64,000 bases of DNA from Inonotus obliquus (lineage: Eukaryota; Basidiomycota; Agaricomycetes; Hymenochaetales; Hymenochaetaceae): assembly GCA_032164295.1 (NCBI GenBank), contig JAJHTX010000002.1, positions 4,216,001-4,280,000 on the forward strand. The letters run 5' to 3'. The translations under genes and the position numbers were made by a program. The notes under the pieces were generated by a model. It made no database searches. It worked only from the letters and a program-made list of their open reading frames with translations, and was not told the origin of the DNA. The stretch's first letter is position 1. The number at the start of each line of letters is the position of its first letter. Positions 35,658-47,118 of the stretch are shown piece by piece.

Positions 35658-38267
35658 TTAATGTGGTGTGACGCTCGTCTTCTCTCCAGTTCGTCTGCTC
35701 GCTGCAACAAACATCAGTCCATTGTTCAACATCGCATAAGCACTATTGCTAACCTTCTCATTGAGATGAAGAACAAACACAACGCAAGCCAACAAAATAA
35801 CCGTCACGATCACAGTAAGAGTGACCCACGGAATCCACGCGCCGGGCCGCAAGTACAGCTCGCGGTGCCACGCACCATCGTCGGTCGTTGGCGGATAAAT
35901 AACCACTTTCGAGTTCGGTATGACGCCCTCCATGTTCAAGAAATGTTGCGCAGTTTTCTTCGTTGATCCAACAAAGAGGTTCTCGATATAATTGTTCGTG
36001 CGCCCGAGGCCAAAGAATGAGTAAGGTGTGAGAAGTGATTGGTATGCGGTCTGTGGCAATTGCGCGACTGTGGAGAGCAACCAGTTTAGAAAACGCCCGT
36101 GGCGTGGAATGGCTAGCACTGCTTACCTTGAGCTGCCGAGCGTCGACCTGTCGTGTCAAGGATGGTGTATTTATAGGATGCGCCAGAATAGCTGACGCCA
36201 AAGGGCTGACAGTGAACGGTCGTAAGACAGAACTTCTTAACTCGATACGGCAACACAAACTTACACGATAACTCCCCGTGTCGTTAGGGCCCTTACACCA
36301 TCCATTGTCACAGGCACCATTTAGCACTACAAAATTTCAAGTCACCTGAAATTCAAACGAGAAGAAGGCCGCCTACCAATGGCTTTGAGGAAGAAAGCAT
36401 CAAAAAAGAAATTGTTCTGTACGAATAAGAACGGGCCCTGCCCTTGTTCACCTGTTCTCTGTACGAGGATGTCGAGAGTTCCCTGTGATAGAAAATCAGA
36501 TCAAGCAACGGCATCGCAAGAAGCAACGCACATCTTCGTCAACGTCCAGGAACGAAGCGCTACTTGCATCAACTATCCGATTCATGCCCTCCGCATCCTT
36601 TGTTACAACCTTCCATCCAACAACTCTGTTTCTGGGGGCATCACACCCAGCAACGCCTTTCGCGCAAGAAACAGACAGCGCCAGACGCGGTGTGCGGTCG
36701 CTATGGTCGCCGATGCCCAGAAAACCACCGTGAGGGTCCGATGCGGTGATAAAGAGCAAATCCGGGAAGCCATCCAGGTTCGCGTCTCCGAGACGAATGG
36801 GTAAAGGAATCGGTGGGGATGAACGAGAGTCGAGCACGAGTAGTGAGCTTTGGGGGAGGAGGTCCGTTATGGGAAAGTGTACATATGCCTAGATCGCATT
36901 CTGTGAGCTCAGAAGACAGTATTTGCACAGAATATAAAACTGACAGCATTGTCTTCCCGATCACCCAGGTCGAAACGGAAATCGGGATCCGCGGCACATA
37001 ACTGGTCGGGCTGTCGACAAACTTTCTTTCCATTACGACTTATCGTGCTAGTGGCGTGTTCACAGAGTGGTAACTGCTTATTGAACGCGATATGGATTTC
37101 GCAATCTGAACCAATACCCGTATCCTTAGACACCGAAGTGCACGTCGTGAAGACCATGTCAATAGTACCATCCCTATCCATATCAGCAAAGGAAATAGCC
37201 TGCACTCCTCGCGGCAATCGACCAAGTTGTGCAAGGGAAAACCCGTCAACCTTGTCATTCCTCCAAATCTGGAAATATCTATCGTCGGTCCCTTCTTCGT
37301 CGCACATGAGAAATACGTCTGTTCAAAGCTGTGAATCCCGGATGAAAGTGGTGAACAGATGGCAACGTACCAGCTAAGCAGTCTCCATCTAAATCAACGA
37401 CGGCGTTACTGTGCGGATTTGAAATGGAGCAGGGCTCTCCGTTAAACGGAGCGTCCGTCCTGATAGAAGTCAGACTGTGCAGTATCAAACAATGGGGAAG
37501 CTCTTACACAGAAAACGCTTCCGTGTTAGGATTCGAAGCATTATAGACGTTCTTCCAGACACTGAACGATTTCGTACCGGGGCGAATCCCAAGCAGATCG
37601 ATACTCAAGTCGCCATTCGCGTCCAGAGGGATTGGCTGGGCAGCATTAGAGGACGGGACAACAAGCGGAGTAGTTTCTAGAAAGCATATATAAGAGAGCA
37701 GTCAAGCCGGAAGTAGGTAAAGCTCACCAAATCCATACCCGGGCAACCCTACATACAGTTCCATTATGATTTCACTGGCGGACTGTGCGCGGCTCATTAC
37801 AAGTAAATCCAGTGTCCCATCTCGTGTAAAGTCTCCGGGTACGACATTGTAGATCTGTTCCGAGTGGACAAATGACGCGCCCTCACGGAAAATGAAGTTC
37901 TCTATGCGAATATTTCAACTCGGATTTTAGGTGAGATATGTTTGTGAGTCTCACTGTGGTCCCATATGTGCACAGAAACCTTTCTTCCGCTACCGTCAAG
38001 CGTCACAATATCCAAGCTTCGTTCCACAGTTGGAGAACGTAAACATCGGACATTCAAGTAGATGTTGATAACTTACAACTGGTCCCCATTGAAGTCTCCA
38101 AAAGCAACCGCGCGCTCGTCAACGCCCAGACCAAGTGAACCAGCTTCAATTAAAGCGTTCCCTTTGAACCGCTCCGTTGGAAATGGCCACAGATCGAAAG
38201 CGCGCGCGGAGGATACTAATGAGAGAATAAGTAAAGTCTTTCGATTTCTTCGCTGCCATGAAAACAT
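35658..38267 (-). CDS. TIP/ITFG1-like FG-GAP repeat type I membrane protein
   Basis: Homologue of T-cell immunomodulatory protein (ITFG1): a signal peptide, a beta-propeller of FG-GAP repeats facing the lumen or outside, and one C-terminal transmembrane helix. The start ATG 38267 begins MFSWQRRNRKTLLILSLVSS, a clear signal sequence. Repeat motifs include AVAFGDFNGDQ, ISFADMDRDGTIDMVF, AVVDLDGDCLA, RLGDANLDGFPDLLF and SFLDVDEDG, each with Ca-binding type Asp clusters. The transmembrane helix is IPWVTLTVIVTVILLACVVF near the end, followed by a short cytoplasmic tail. The gene has about ten exons; borders were not all fixed. Its role in fungi is not established. Confidence 0.85.
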
Positions 38268-38660
38268 GGCGGTTGTTTGTGTACTGCCAGTTGTCTCTGC
38301 CTAACGTGTCGGATGACGATAGTAGCGATCGCACACATCAGGAAGGTATTAGTCAGCGTCGATCAGTCGTCGTATTCATTGAGTCATTGAATCATTCGTT
38401 GCTTGCTTCTAATCTCTTCTGACCAAGATATTAAATACCACGAGTATAACAAAATACCTCTAATACTATCCATCGCAGGCATGCCACTGCGTACATTCTC
38501 AATTTTCGGAGGTTGTGGAAGAACCACGGCCCATTCGTGCTCTGGTGACGCCTGTCTCCGGGCCGTGCTGCCGCTACAAGTGCATATTTAGCCGCATTCG
38601 CAGAGTGTCTCTCTTCACCCCAGTCATCGACGTTCTTTTGCAAGGATCCAGCAGTATACT

Positions 38661-40122
38661 ATGAGCCAGAAATCGTTCAAAGGATATGGTGTTACGGGTG
38701 AGTCTCTGAGAATAGGAGGAGCGCGTTGTATGACTGATACGGGTGAAGATGCAAGCAAGTGGAAGGAATTCAGCGTCATTGAGTACCCTTCCAAGAAATG
38801 GGCTGAGACGGATGTTGAGATCGCCATAACTCATTGCGGGTAAGCTCTTGGAGCTGTTATTGATGAACTAGTCCCTGAGGCGACATGAAAGTGTTTGCGG
38901 CTCAGATGTACACACGCTGAGCTCGGGCTGGGGCCCTATCCAGGTCCCTCTTGTTGTTGGGTGGGTAACAATTCGTATCATAAAGCTGATACAAAACCCA
39001 CTTTGAATCTTCAGTCACGAAATTTCTGGGATAGCAGTTCGTGTTGGCTCAGAAGTAAAGGATATAAAGGTCGGCGATCGCGTCGGGGTCGGTGCACAAA
39101 TCGCATCGTGTTATGAATGCACACTGTGCACGCATGACAACGAAAATTATTGCCCCAAGCGTATAGATACTTACGGCGACAAGTATCCAGACGGTGTTGT
39201 AAGTGTGGAGGTTCATTATCTTCCGCAAGACCACAATAATCAACGCGAACTCGTATATTGTTAGCGTACCTTAGGTGGCTATTCAACTGGAATCATTGCG
39301 GACCATCGATACGTTTTCCCTTTGCCTGTTGGCGTAAGCTCCGCAGATGCTTGCTCAATGCTTTGTGGTGGACTCACCGTTTATTCTCCCCTCGTTCGGA
39401 ACGGAGCTGGGCCGGGCAAGAAAGTTGGCGTGATCGGCATTGGCGGATTGGTAAGTGCGCTTTGCTTTCCCCCCAGGAAACTTTGGGATTCAATATGGTG
39501 GATCTCAGGGGCACTACGCTATTCTATTCGCGAAAGCGTTGGGCTGTGAAGTTTATGCATTCTCGCACAGCAGTAACAAGGAGGCGGATTGTCGCAAGAT
39601 GGGTGTAGACCACTACGTCCTCTCGGACTCGCCTGGCTTCGAGGAAAGCTTACAATATGCTCTTGACATAATCATCTGTACTCGCGATGCCGTCGACGGC
39701 TTCCCACTTCAACAGTATCTCTCGTGAGTTGAGAACTTGTATCCTTTTCCGCTGTTTGGTTCACTTCAAACGTTGTAGAATGTTGAATGTCCATGGAAGG
39801 TTCATCTGTGTGGCGCTCCCTGAGAAGCCCCTTCCACCCATCACAGGATTCACCCTTCTCAACAATGGATGTTATCTCGGAGGCTCACACATCGGCTCGA
39901 AGAAGGAAGCAATCGAGATGCTCCAACTTGCTGCAGATCAGGGAATTAAGCCCTGGTACGTGCAATGCTTCCGTTAATACAAGCCAACTCCTACCTCATC
40001 TCATCTCTTTTACTTGGCGCAGGATTGAGGAGATGTCGATGAAGGACTGTCAGAAAGCGATTGAGGGTATCATGTCGGGCAAGCCACGTTATCGTTATGT
40101 TCTCACGCAGGATCTTGTATGA
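38661..40122 (+). CDS. Zinc-dependent alcohol dehydrogenase, cinnamyl/ADH6 type
   Basis: NADP-dependent medium-chain alcohol dehydrogenase that interconverts aldehydes and alcohols in the cytosol. The start is ATG 38661; exons 38661-38839 and 38892-38960 are followed by four more, and the stop is at 40120-40122. Catalytic zinc ligands lie in CGVCGSDVHTL and VVGHEISG (both formed across introns). The structural zinc lobe is CYECTLCTHDNENYC. The Rossmann motif GVIGIGGLGHYAILFAKALG is joined across the intron at about 39451-39508, and LGGSHIGSKKEAIEML follows. The combination is diagnostic of the CAD/YADH6 subfamily. The TIP-like gene starts divergently 394 bp away. Confidence 0.93.
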
Positions 40123-40361
40123 AAACTGAGCGTGGTTTCTGGCTTCATGTAATTATGCTCCCTCTTTACGGCTGTTCTTGTGATCGGCAGTGTACAAAGA
40201 AGTTACTGTGATAGGAAATATTGCCACGCGACATGGCGGTGCCAATAAGCTTGGCTCATGCTGACGTCATCTAAACCTGTGCCCGTGCAGGACCGTTGCT
40301 TTCTTAAAGAGCCTCATCATGACCATAACAACTAGCAACTAACAGCCAACCATTTCTAACA

Positions 40362-42018
40362 ATGGCCTTGTCTCCTGCCGCTCACCCCGCACACGGTGCT
40401 CAAGGTTTTCTACTGCTAACACTCAACAATGTAGAGGCTATTCTACCAGACTCACCAGGTCCAATTATAAACCAGCTGGCACTGGAATGCGTTACACTGC
40501 CTGGGAACCCATCATCCTTTTTATCGGAGCCAGACCTTGAAAGAGATGTTTGGCTTATTCTCAGAGTTGGACCGAACGAATTTGTTATTTCGCCAACTCA
40601 GGTTATCCGCCACAATCGTTCGGAACGCATGTTCACTTTTGAAGCCGGTACTGGCGCTATCGGGTCGGGATCAATGTGGGTTTTGAAATTGCCAGTTCCT
40701 CGAGATCAGGCGGATGTGGAGGATCAAGAGACTTTTGTGGTACTACTAGCGCAGTATGCCGCACTTGAGGTGGACCCGAATGGATCGCCACCAACTTATT
40801 CAGATGCTATTGCTAGTGGTGCTACGACTCCATCGCAAATCAAACGACCAGTTCCAACACCTCCTGCGCTCCCGAGCCGCGAGGCACCGCCAATACCTCC
40901 AAGATCTGGTACCAGTAGTCCTTTACCGCCCCCGTCTCAGGACAGGAAGTATACTGATGACCTGAGGGGACAGCTCGTCCTTGTTGATGAAAATGACGGT
41001 CAAGTAGTTGGAACACTAGGAGAGCGGTTTAATATCCGAGAAGATAATGCTATGTTAGCAAAGGGGCGAGAAAAGGATCCAGTCATAGTTGATATCCCAG
41101 CCGAGGATGATACCCGAAGAGCGGCGGATGTTTATGTTTACCCTATCCCTCCTGAACAACAGGATACAATACTGAAGACCGCCTCCTTCATTAGGTAGGA
41201 TGCCTCACTTCGTTTCGCTTCTCCCGATTTACTAAATTCCATACTCTTATAGTCGAGGACTCGTCTTCGCCACCGACGCAATCACAGCCGGGATGGGTGC
41301 CGCATCGTCATTTTTCGTCAACCACTCAAAGCCAAACGAAAAGCCTCTCGAATTCTCAGAAAGAACTCGGGGGAACGTGCGTCGTGTGCACAACATCTCG
41401 GGAAAAGCTGTTGAAGTAACGGCGAAGACTACGGGGCTGATCCACGACGCCATTGAGCGTACCGTTGACCATATTAGTGGGAGTAACAAGGCTAAAAACA
41501 AGAGCCGTGCTACAACTCCAACACCGCCAGCCCCTGGCACACCGCCTCGTCCACTTCCCCTGAAGAATAGGCTATTCCTAGCGACGGATATGCTTCTTAC
41601 GACGGCAGAGAACTCGGCAAAGCAACTCATAGAGCACGGCACGCTTCGCGTCAGCGAAGCTCTCGGTCACAAGTGGGGTTTCCTTCTTTCTCATTGACGT
41701 AAGTCTTATTTTTACTGACTGCCGGTTCCTCGTTCCGATAGGTATGGCAAGGATATGCGCGACGCTTCTATGCTTGTCGGGCATTCCGCTCGTAACGTTG
41801 GTATTGTTTATATAGACGTGAGAGGCGTGGGACGTCGTGCGCTCCTCAAGAAGGCAGGTGCTCGATATATCAAAGCGAAACTCGGAACAAAGGACGTTGT
41901 ACTAGGCGTAGACCAGAACGGCGTTATTCAGCGAGGCGATACCAGCCCCTCTGCATCTACACCTTCCCTCACTTGTCGCGATAACCGAAGCACGGAAAAC
42001 CTTCCAAAGACAAAGTAG
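40362..42018 (+). CDS. Spartin/senescence-domain protein
   Basis: 509-residue protein carrying a C-terminal senescence domain like that of spartin, which binds lipid droplets and late endosomes in animals. Exons are 40362-41194, 41253-41672 and 41742-42018, all in phase. The N-terminal third (LLTLNNVEAILPDSPGPI) resembles the plant senescence/dehydration-associated and spartin N-terminal region. The middle is Pro-rich with PPALPSREAPPIPPRS, an SH3-ligand-like stretch. The C-terminal part reads GLVFATDAITAGMGAASSFF and KDMRDASMLVGHSARNVGIV, with the Ala/Gly-rich helices typical of the domain. The fungal function is not defined. Confidence 0.85.
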
Positions 42019-42615
42019 ATCTTGACAGTGACTCATATACCGAAGAGGCCGGATGAATCTGGTGTGTAGTTAGATATATCTATTTTAGAACATTTTGCTG
42101 TGGATGTGGATTTCCGTAGAGTTTGAAGTCGAGTGGAACATACCAGAAATACTGTTACTTCCATACGATAGCTCATGCGCGCAACTGACGAAATCACGGC
42201 GGTTATAGGACTCCAGTGCTTAAGCTTCACGAAGTTTGATGACTGAACAAGTGGCCTCTGAGCGCAGCTGTGACCACATGCCACGATCGTTCCCTTATCC
42301 GTGTCTCCGCATGGCCCGAAGATTTGAGGATGCTCTTAGTCTTGGACATGGCATAAGTCGTACGGTCACCCCCAAGTCCCACCTCTGACGACAACGGATC
42401 GTGGATTCGGTGGGGTGACAGAAGCCACAAAGCATTGATGCAATCGCACTCGATTTTCGCTTTGCTTACGGACGGAGGTTGCCGTATGCTTCTTGTAACC
42501 TTTCGGCGAATTCTCTACTAAGTTATTCAAAGTTAAGCTTGGGACAATCTGGCGTATAAAAGCTACTTATTGGATTAGTCGGCTTTGACTATCTTCTCCT
42601 CCTCTCGCTCTCAAG
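42019..42615. other. Intergenic: upstream region of the first six-Cys gene
   Basis: 597 bases between the spartin-like gene and the first small zinc-cluster gene. Only short frames are visible. The last 60 bases hold a TATA box and a pyrimidine-rich leader. Confidence 0.4.
42555..42562 (+). promoter_or_regulatory. TATA box (TATAAAAG)
   Basis: Consensus TATA element 54 nt before ATG 42616. The CT-rich leader CTTCTCCTCCTCTCGCTC lies between the two. The second paralogue at 45597 has the same arrangement. Confidence 0.6.
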
Positions 42616-43407
42616 ATGCGCTCCTGGAAGACTTCAGCTTCAGAGAGTGTATTCTCTGTTCACTTACCTAGTCTCGATACTCAGCAGTCTACCGCGATCG
42701 CACGCGGTGCTAAGGAGATCCAACAGCGCAACCGGAGGCCATGCGGTAGGTGCTCCCGCATGCAGAAGAAGGTAATTATTACTTCCTGAAATTTCATGTA
42801 ATATTCATGGCTATTCGTTATCGTCATTTAGTGTGATATCGCTCCGCCGTATTCGCCAACGAGATGCGGGTCATGCACAAAGGCGAACATACCCTCCTGT
42901 CCACCATACAAAGCACGTCGCTCTTGCGATTCGAAGCGCGGCAGCCGTACGCGTACCAGCCGCAAAGAACAGACTCCCTCGATTAGTTCTAGACCAGCAG
43001 CTCCCCAGGTGCGCGTGCTATGACTAGCCATGCCTAGCGAAATTGACCGAAACTGAGGCCATCCTTTTGTTTGATAGAGTCATTATTTAGAAGTTGATGC
43101 CGCGACAGTTTTTCCGCGGCCGGTCCATCAAAGCGAAGCTAAGGAGGTCGAGAATCCGAGTCGAATTAGCGAGGCCAGCGGTCTAGGCTTTGGATCCACA
43201 GACGTATCTATTGCCCCGCAACCTGCACCGCTCATGCAGAACTCCGTCTCCTTTGACTTGGATCAAATGACTCTCGGTGGGGGGATAGACGCTATCTTTT
43301 CATTGTTTTCGTCTGGCGAATACTTGGCTGAGTCCGAGGATCTCACTAATGCACCTGGCCTCGCTTTCCCAGTTACTTTTGCTCCCGCCTTCTTGCCTTC
43401 CCTGTAA
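42616..43407 (+). CDS. Small Zn(II)2Cys6-like protein, paralogue A
   Basis: Three exons, 42616-42771, 42832-43008 and 43078-43407, encode 220 residues. Residues 46-76 form C-X2-C-X6-C-X10-C-X2-C-X7-C, starting CGRCSRMQKKC, which fits the spacing of the fungal binuclear zinc cluster (Gal4 type). It is followed by an Arg/Lys/Ser-rich stretch. The C-terminal half has acidic and hydrophobic segments (VSFDLDQMTLGGGIDAIFSL) that could act as an activation region. No fungal transcription-factor middle homology domain is present, so this is far shorter than typical Zn2Cys6 regulators. The phase-0 intron 1 falls directly before the third Cys codon, as in paralogue B. Function is inferred as DNA binding, not shown. 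Confidence 0.7.
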
Positions 43408-43960
43408 TAAATTACGAGACCTAGACTCACCTAAATTCCTCCCTGATGAATTGCGAACCTTTATGTATTTCCTCACCGAGCCACTCCGTTCGAATTCCCT
43501 ATGGGAAAACGAAAGGAGGTTTGATTAGATACCGGTCCAAGAGGCATTTAGTTCCGATGGATATACATACTGCGGCATCTGTGTTAAAGCTCCGTTATGA
43601 CGTGATCCCGAGGCACCGAAGAGATAATCCATCCGTGATGGATATGAAGAGAAAGTCTGGACCCATGAGTCTAAGCAAAGTCTGAGTGCTTACTATTGGT
43701 TGTAAATCGTTAGGCTAGAACGTCGGTCTAGACCTGTAAAGTTCCCGTGCGTTATGGCATGGGCGCCGTTTTCTCGTGATTCAATGAACGGAATGAGGAC
43801 ACACGCGTTCGCGAGCGATGTTTTAATATCGATCTTGACATCCTTCCTCCGAATCTTGTTGGTACTGGACTGGGAGTCGTGGTAATGCTGAGGCTATGCC
43901 GAGGCCGGGGCCGGGGCTCGTAATCAAGATTACGCTCGCCGAAGGCCCTGACCTTGCTCC

Positions 43961-43984
43961 CTGTTATAGAAGCTGTTATAGAAG
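43961..43984. repeat. 12-bp tandem repeat, two copies
   Basis: The word CTGTTATAGAAG is directly repeated at 43961 and 43973. Short, no coding role apparent. Confidence 0.8.
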
Positions 43985-45546
43985 CTGATTTGTAGCTAGT
44001 CGCAACGGAGACGCTTCGAGGCCAGGAGGAATCACATTATGCGGTGAGAATCAGGCTCACAACGCGGTAGGTTTTGAATTGCATTCCGGTGCGTACTGAT
44101 AGCAAGCCGGCATTGCAAGAGTATTGATTTCCGTTAGGCTCATTCCCATGGTCTTCAACACTAGTACCATCTTCCATTTTACAGACCTTCGTCAGTTCTT
44201 ATTGAGGACAAGATGGTTTAATTCATACTGTGAGTAATATCCAATTCTTCGTAACAGCAGATGTTTAGAGCTTTCACTTGCAATCTTCTGAGTGTCTTGG
44301 AGTTCAAGCTTAGGGTATCCTATGGACTCCTCTCGGCGTTTCTCGACACACTCGGTTCCCCGCCGGCCTTCCTCAGTTTCCTCGGAGGTCGCATGCTGTT
44401 CAATTTGAAGGAGGCGGGTACGAAAGGAGGTATTTGCGGATTGAGGCTCAAACGTGACTAGTTTTCAGTTTTCAGTATGCGATGCTTGATGTGCTACGTA
44501 AAGGCCACCCGGTTATGAAGTGGTGTATGATGACTTGCTCAATGAACTTGAACCCACCTTGCTGTCCGTTTGAGGGGCGGGCAGGTGGCATCATACTGGT
44601 CCTAGTGTTTATGGCACGTACGTACAGGTTCACGGCGGTATCTGGAGGCACGACCCAGGCCGCACGGGGCGAAGGATCAAATCAGCGTGCTATACCTGTA
44701 TGAACTGTATTTTGGCCTGTTAATCCACGCAGATTGGCTCCCTTTCTTTCTTGCGACACTTGCAGCTTCGAGCGTGAGCGATAGCTGTGCTATAGTCTTC
44801 TGTCTGGCCTCCGCACAGCACTCGCGATTGAAGTGAAGTCGGTACTCGGCGGCGCTCGCATATACTGCATTCCTGGCAACATTTCTAGTATTCACCCCAA
44901 GGACAAGGACGGCCATAGGAATACCCAGTATACGGATATGGAAGACTTGAGCAATGTGGCTTGAGTACTAGGGCTCCGCACCGGATCGGATTTCCCGGAT
45001 ATGATACTCCATAGCCTGAGGGTCTTTGGAGAGCAACATCTGGGCGCGTTGCGCCATCTCCTTGCCATATCAGGTAACTGAACCCTGGAGGATGATTAAG
45101 TAATCATGTGCTACTGATGGCGGTGCAGCATGAAATGTCCGCGCCTTATCGTACGTACCAACAAAATACTCTGCGGAGCCCTAGAGCCGCTAGTGGCCCA
45201 GTTAACAAACCAAGTTATTTGTAGATTCTTCTTGGGATCGAAGTTCCCGAGTTGAAGTGCCTATCTACCCCCAAGTAATGCCATACTAAGACACATTATA
45301 GAAGCGATTGTGCAAGCGTTCGATTCGAGATATCCTCTTTAGACAATAGCGAACCGTGGACATCATAATGCAAATAACGTTACAGAATCTAGATCTATCA
45401 GATGTCAGCTGCGGTTGAGAAATAGGTGATGAGAGCTGTTGCCTCAAAGTACGTGAATTAGCCTACTAGCGGCTCCTGCATCCTCACAAAGGAAAGATAA
45501 AATATTTATAGATCCTCATACGAATGATGGTACTAGACCATAACTT

Positions 45547-45554
45547 TATATAAA
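45547..45554 (+). promoter_or_regulatory. TATA box (TATATAAA)
   Basis: Strong TATA element 50 nt before ATG 45597, matching the layout of the paralogue at 42616. Confidence 0.65.
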
Positions 45555-45596
45555 GGCCACGACCACGGCAAAAGCAACATACCATGACAGCCAACT

Positions 45597-46541
45597 ATGT
45601 CCTTCAACGTCAGCCAAAACACTCGCGGTTGGCCAGTGACACAAAGTGCAGCTCAGACTGGTGCATTAAGCGCAGGTAGCTTGAGCATGCCCACACTTAC
45701 CAACACTCCTGTCATCGCACACCGTTCCACACGAAACATGCTCGCATGTAGTAATTGTGCTGCTTTGCATAAGAAAGTAGGTTATGACATCAAGACGCTC
45801 GTTGTCTGAGTGGAAAACTCACGCTACACACAGTGCAATATGGAATACCCCTACTCAATCTCCAAGTGCGAGCTATGCAACCTATTGGGGCTCCAGTGTC
45901 ATCCGCGAACATCGCAAAGGCGTCGAGGCAGAAGGACTCACAGACAACCTGGTGGAGTTACACAACATGACCCGGCGGGAGACTTCAGCTTTCCTGTGAG
46001 CCTTGTAATTTCAGTCCCCGCCGCGGAATGAGTCGTTCTGATATGATTAATCCCACCGCTTTTGTTCCAGGCGCCTCAACCCTCCACATCATCAGCAATT
46101 GATGTAAACGTCACTCAACTTGAACATATCCAAAACTTTCCGGCACAAGTCGTTAATTGCCTGTCTACAGCTGAAGCCAATAGCCGAACACAGAGTCAGT
46201 ACTGTTAGGGTATCACAAAAGATCTCCGACTCACCTTCATCAATTGCTCAACATGCAGTTAATTTTATCGCTGGAAGCTTCTATCCGGAGCTTGATCCAC
46301 AGCCTACATGGCAGATGCCCGGCGCTACTTTCCACCCCAACAGCATCTACGTCAATCATCTACCCTTCATCTACAACGACAATACACTGGGTTAGTGCAT
46401 TTCTGTAGACCTCAGAGTTATTAAATTCTTACACGTGTTTTCAAAGCGCAATATGCGTTCAATCCAGATGCTAGAGGCGGTTTGCTCAATAATAAGCTCG
46501 GTCAAAGTCCGCCACGAGGCTCGCCGCCCGCCTCCCAATAG
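45597..46541 (+). CDS. Small Zn(II)2Cys6-like protein, paralogue B
   Basis: Model of five exons: 45597-45776, 45834-45995, 46071-46198, 46278-46390 and 46447-46541, giving 225 residues. Residues 51-80 form C-X2-C-X6-C-X10-C-X2-C-X6-C, starting CSNCAALHKKC. Shared with paralogue A are KKC before the intron, PYS between Cys3 and Cys4, and a basic stretch after Cys6 (here RRRGRRTHRQ). Intron 1 is phase 0 directly before the Cys3 codon, exactly as in A. The C-terminal half differs from A: Asn/Pro/Gln-rich with MPGATFHPNSIYVNHLPF. The third intron (donor GTACTG, 46199-46277) is the least certain; without it the protein would end at 46208. An out-of-frame ATG lies just upstream at 45583. Confidence 0.65.
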
Positions 46542-47118
46542 TGTTTCACCTCATCGAAACACCTAGAGCCTTACTACGGGGACCTTACCAATCTTTGTTG
46601 GACATTTGCTCGGACTCTTTGAACTATCACCTTTACTTTATGTACAGTATGCCTGCGCGCCATAAACTCCACTCACCCCAGATACCCGGACGCTTATCCA
46701 TCTGCCTTTTACCGAGATCTGAGTAGTGAATACCCCGGTTTATAGAGATCGAGTATAGAAACATAAGAGACTGAATTGCGAGGTCGAGAGGTCGAGGGAA
46801 CCAAGTGTCAGTGCAGAGCCGAGCCTTTGCAGATTCCTCGGAGCGAGAGGAGCTGACGAATTGCACAGATACCGCATAACCAGGCTAAGTTGCGATGAGT
46901 ACCGCCTCAAACCGTTTGGATGTGGCGACCGGGCGGGACCCGAGAAATGCCCTTGATTGCGATTCCCTTGATTGCAAAACGTTTATCGCCCATTTATATG
47001 AGATGCCGTGTAGGATGAGAGTGTGACACACGTGACGCATGTGTATATCATCCTGTCATCAATATAGAAACATTCTTCAACAATAAAATATACAAACGGT
47101 GTAACAATACCAATCTCT
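46542..47118. other. Intergenic
   Basis: 577 bases between paralogue B and the stop of the minus-strand NAD(P)-binding gene. No convincing frame or element seen. Confidence 0.4.

Larger units (their letters stand above)
43408..45596. other. 2.2-kb gene-poor interval between the two six-Cys genes
   Basis: No gene with recognisable domains or a convincing splice structure was found on either strand. Frames of 60-80 codons (43446-43685, 44261-44461, 44482-44703, 44677-44916 minus) lack homology and stop quickly. The interval holds a GC-rich simple sequence near 43901-43920 and a 12-bp tandem repeat at 43961-43984. It may be decayed sequence or a long regulatory region; that cannot be told apart here. 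Confidence 0.4.

Noticed and set aside
43446..43685. 79-codon + frame after the first six-Cys gene
   Set aside because: It begins just past the stop of that gene, has no family features, and is likely 3' untranslated sequence.
42019..47118. Transposon or retroelement in the gene-poor region
   Set aside because: No terminal repeats, reverse transcriptase, transposase or target-site duplication could be recognised.
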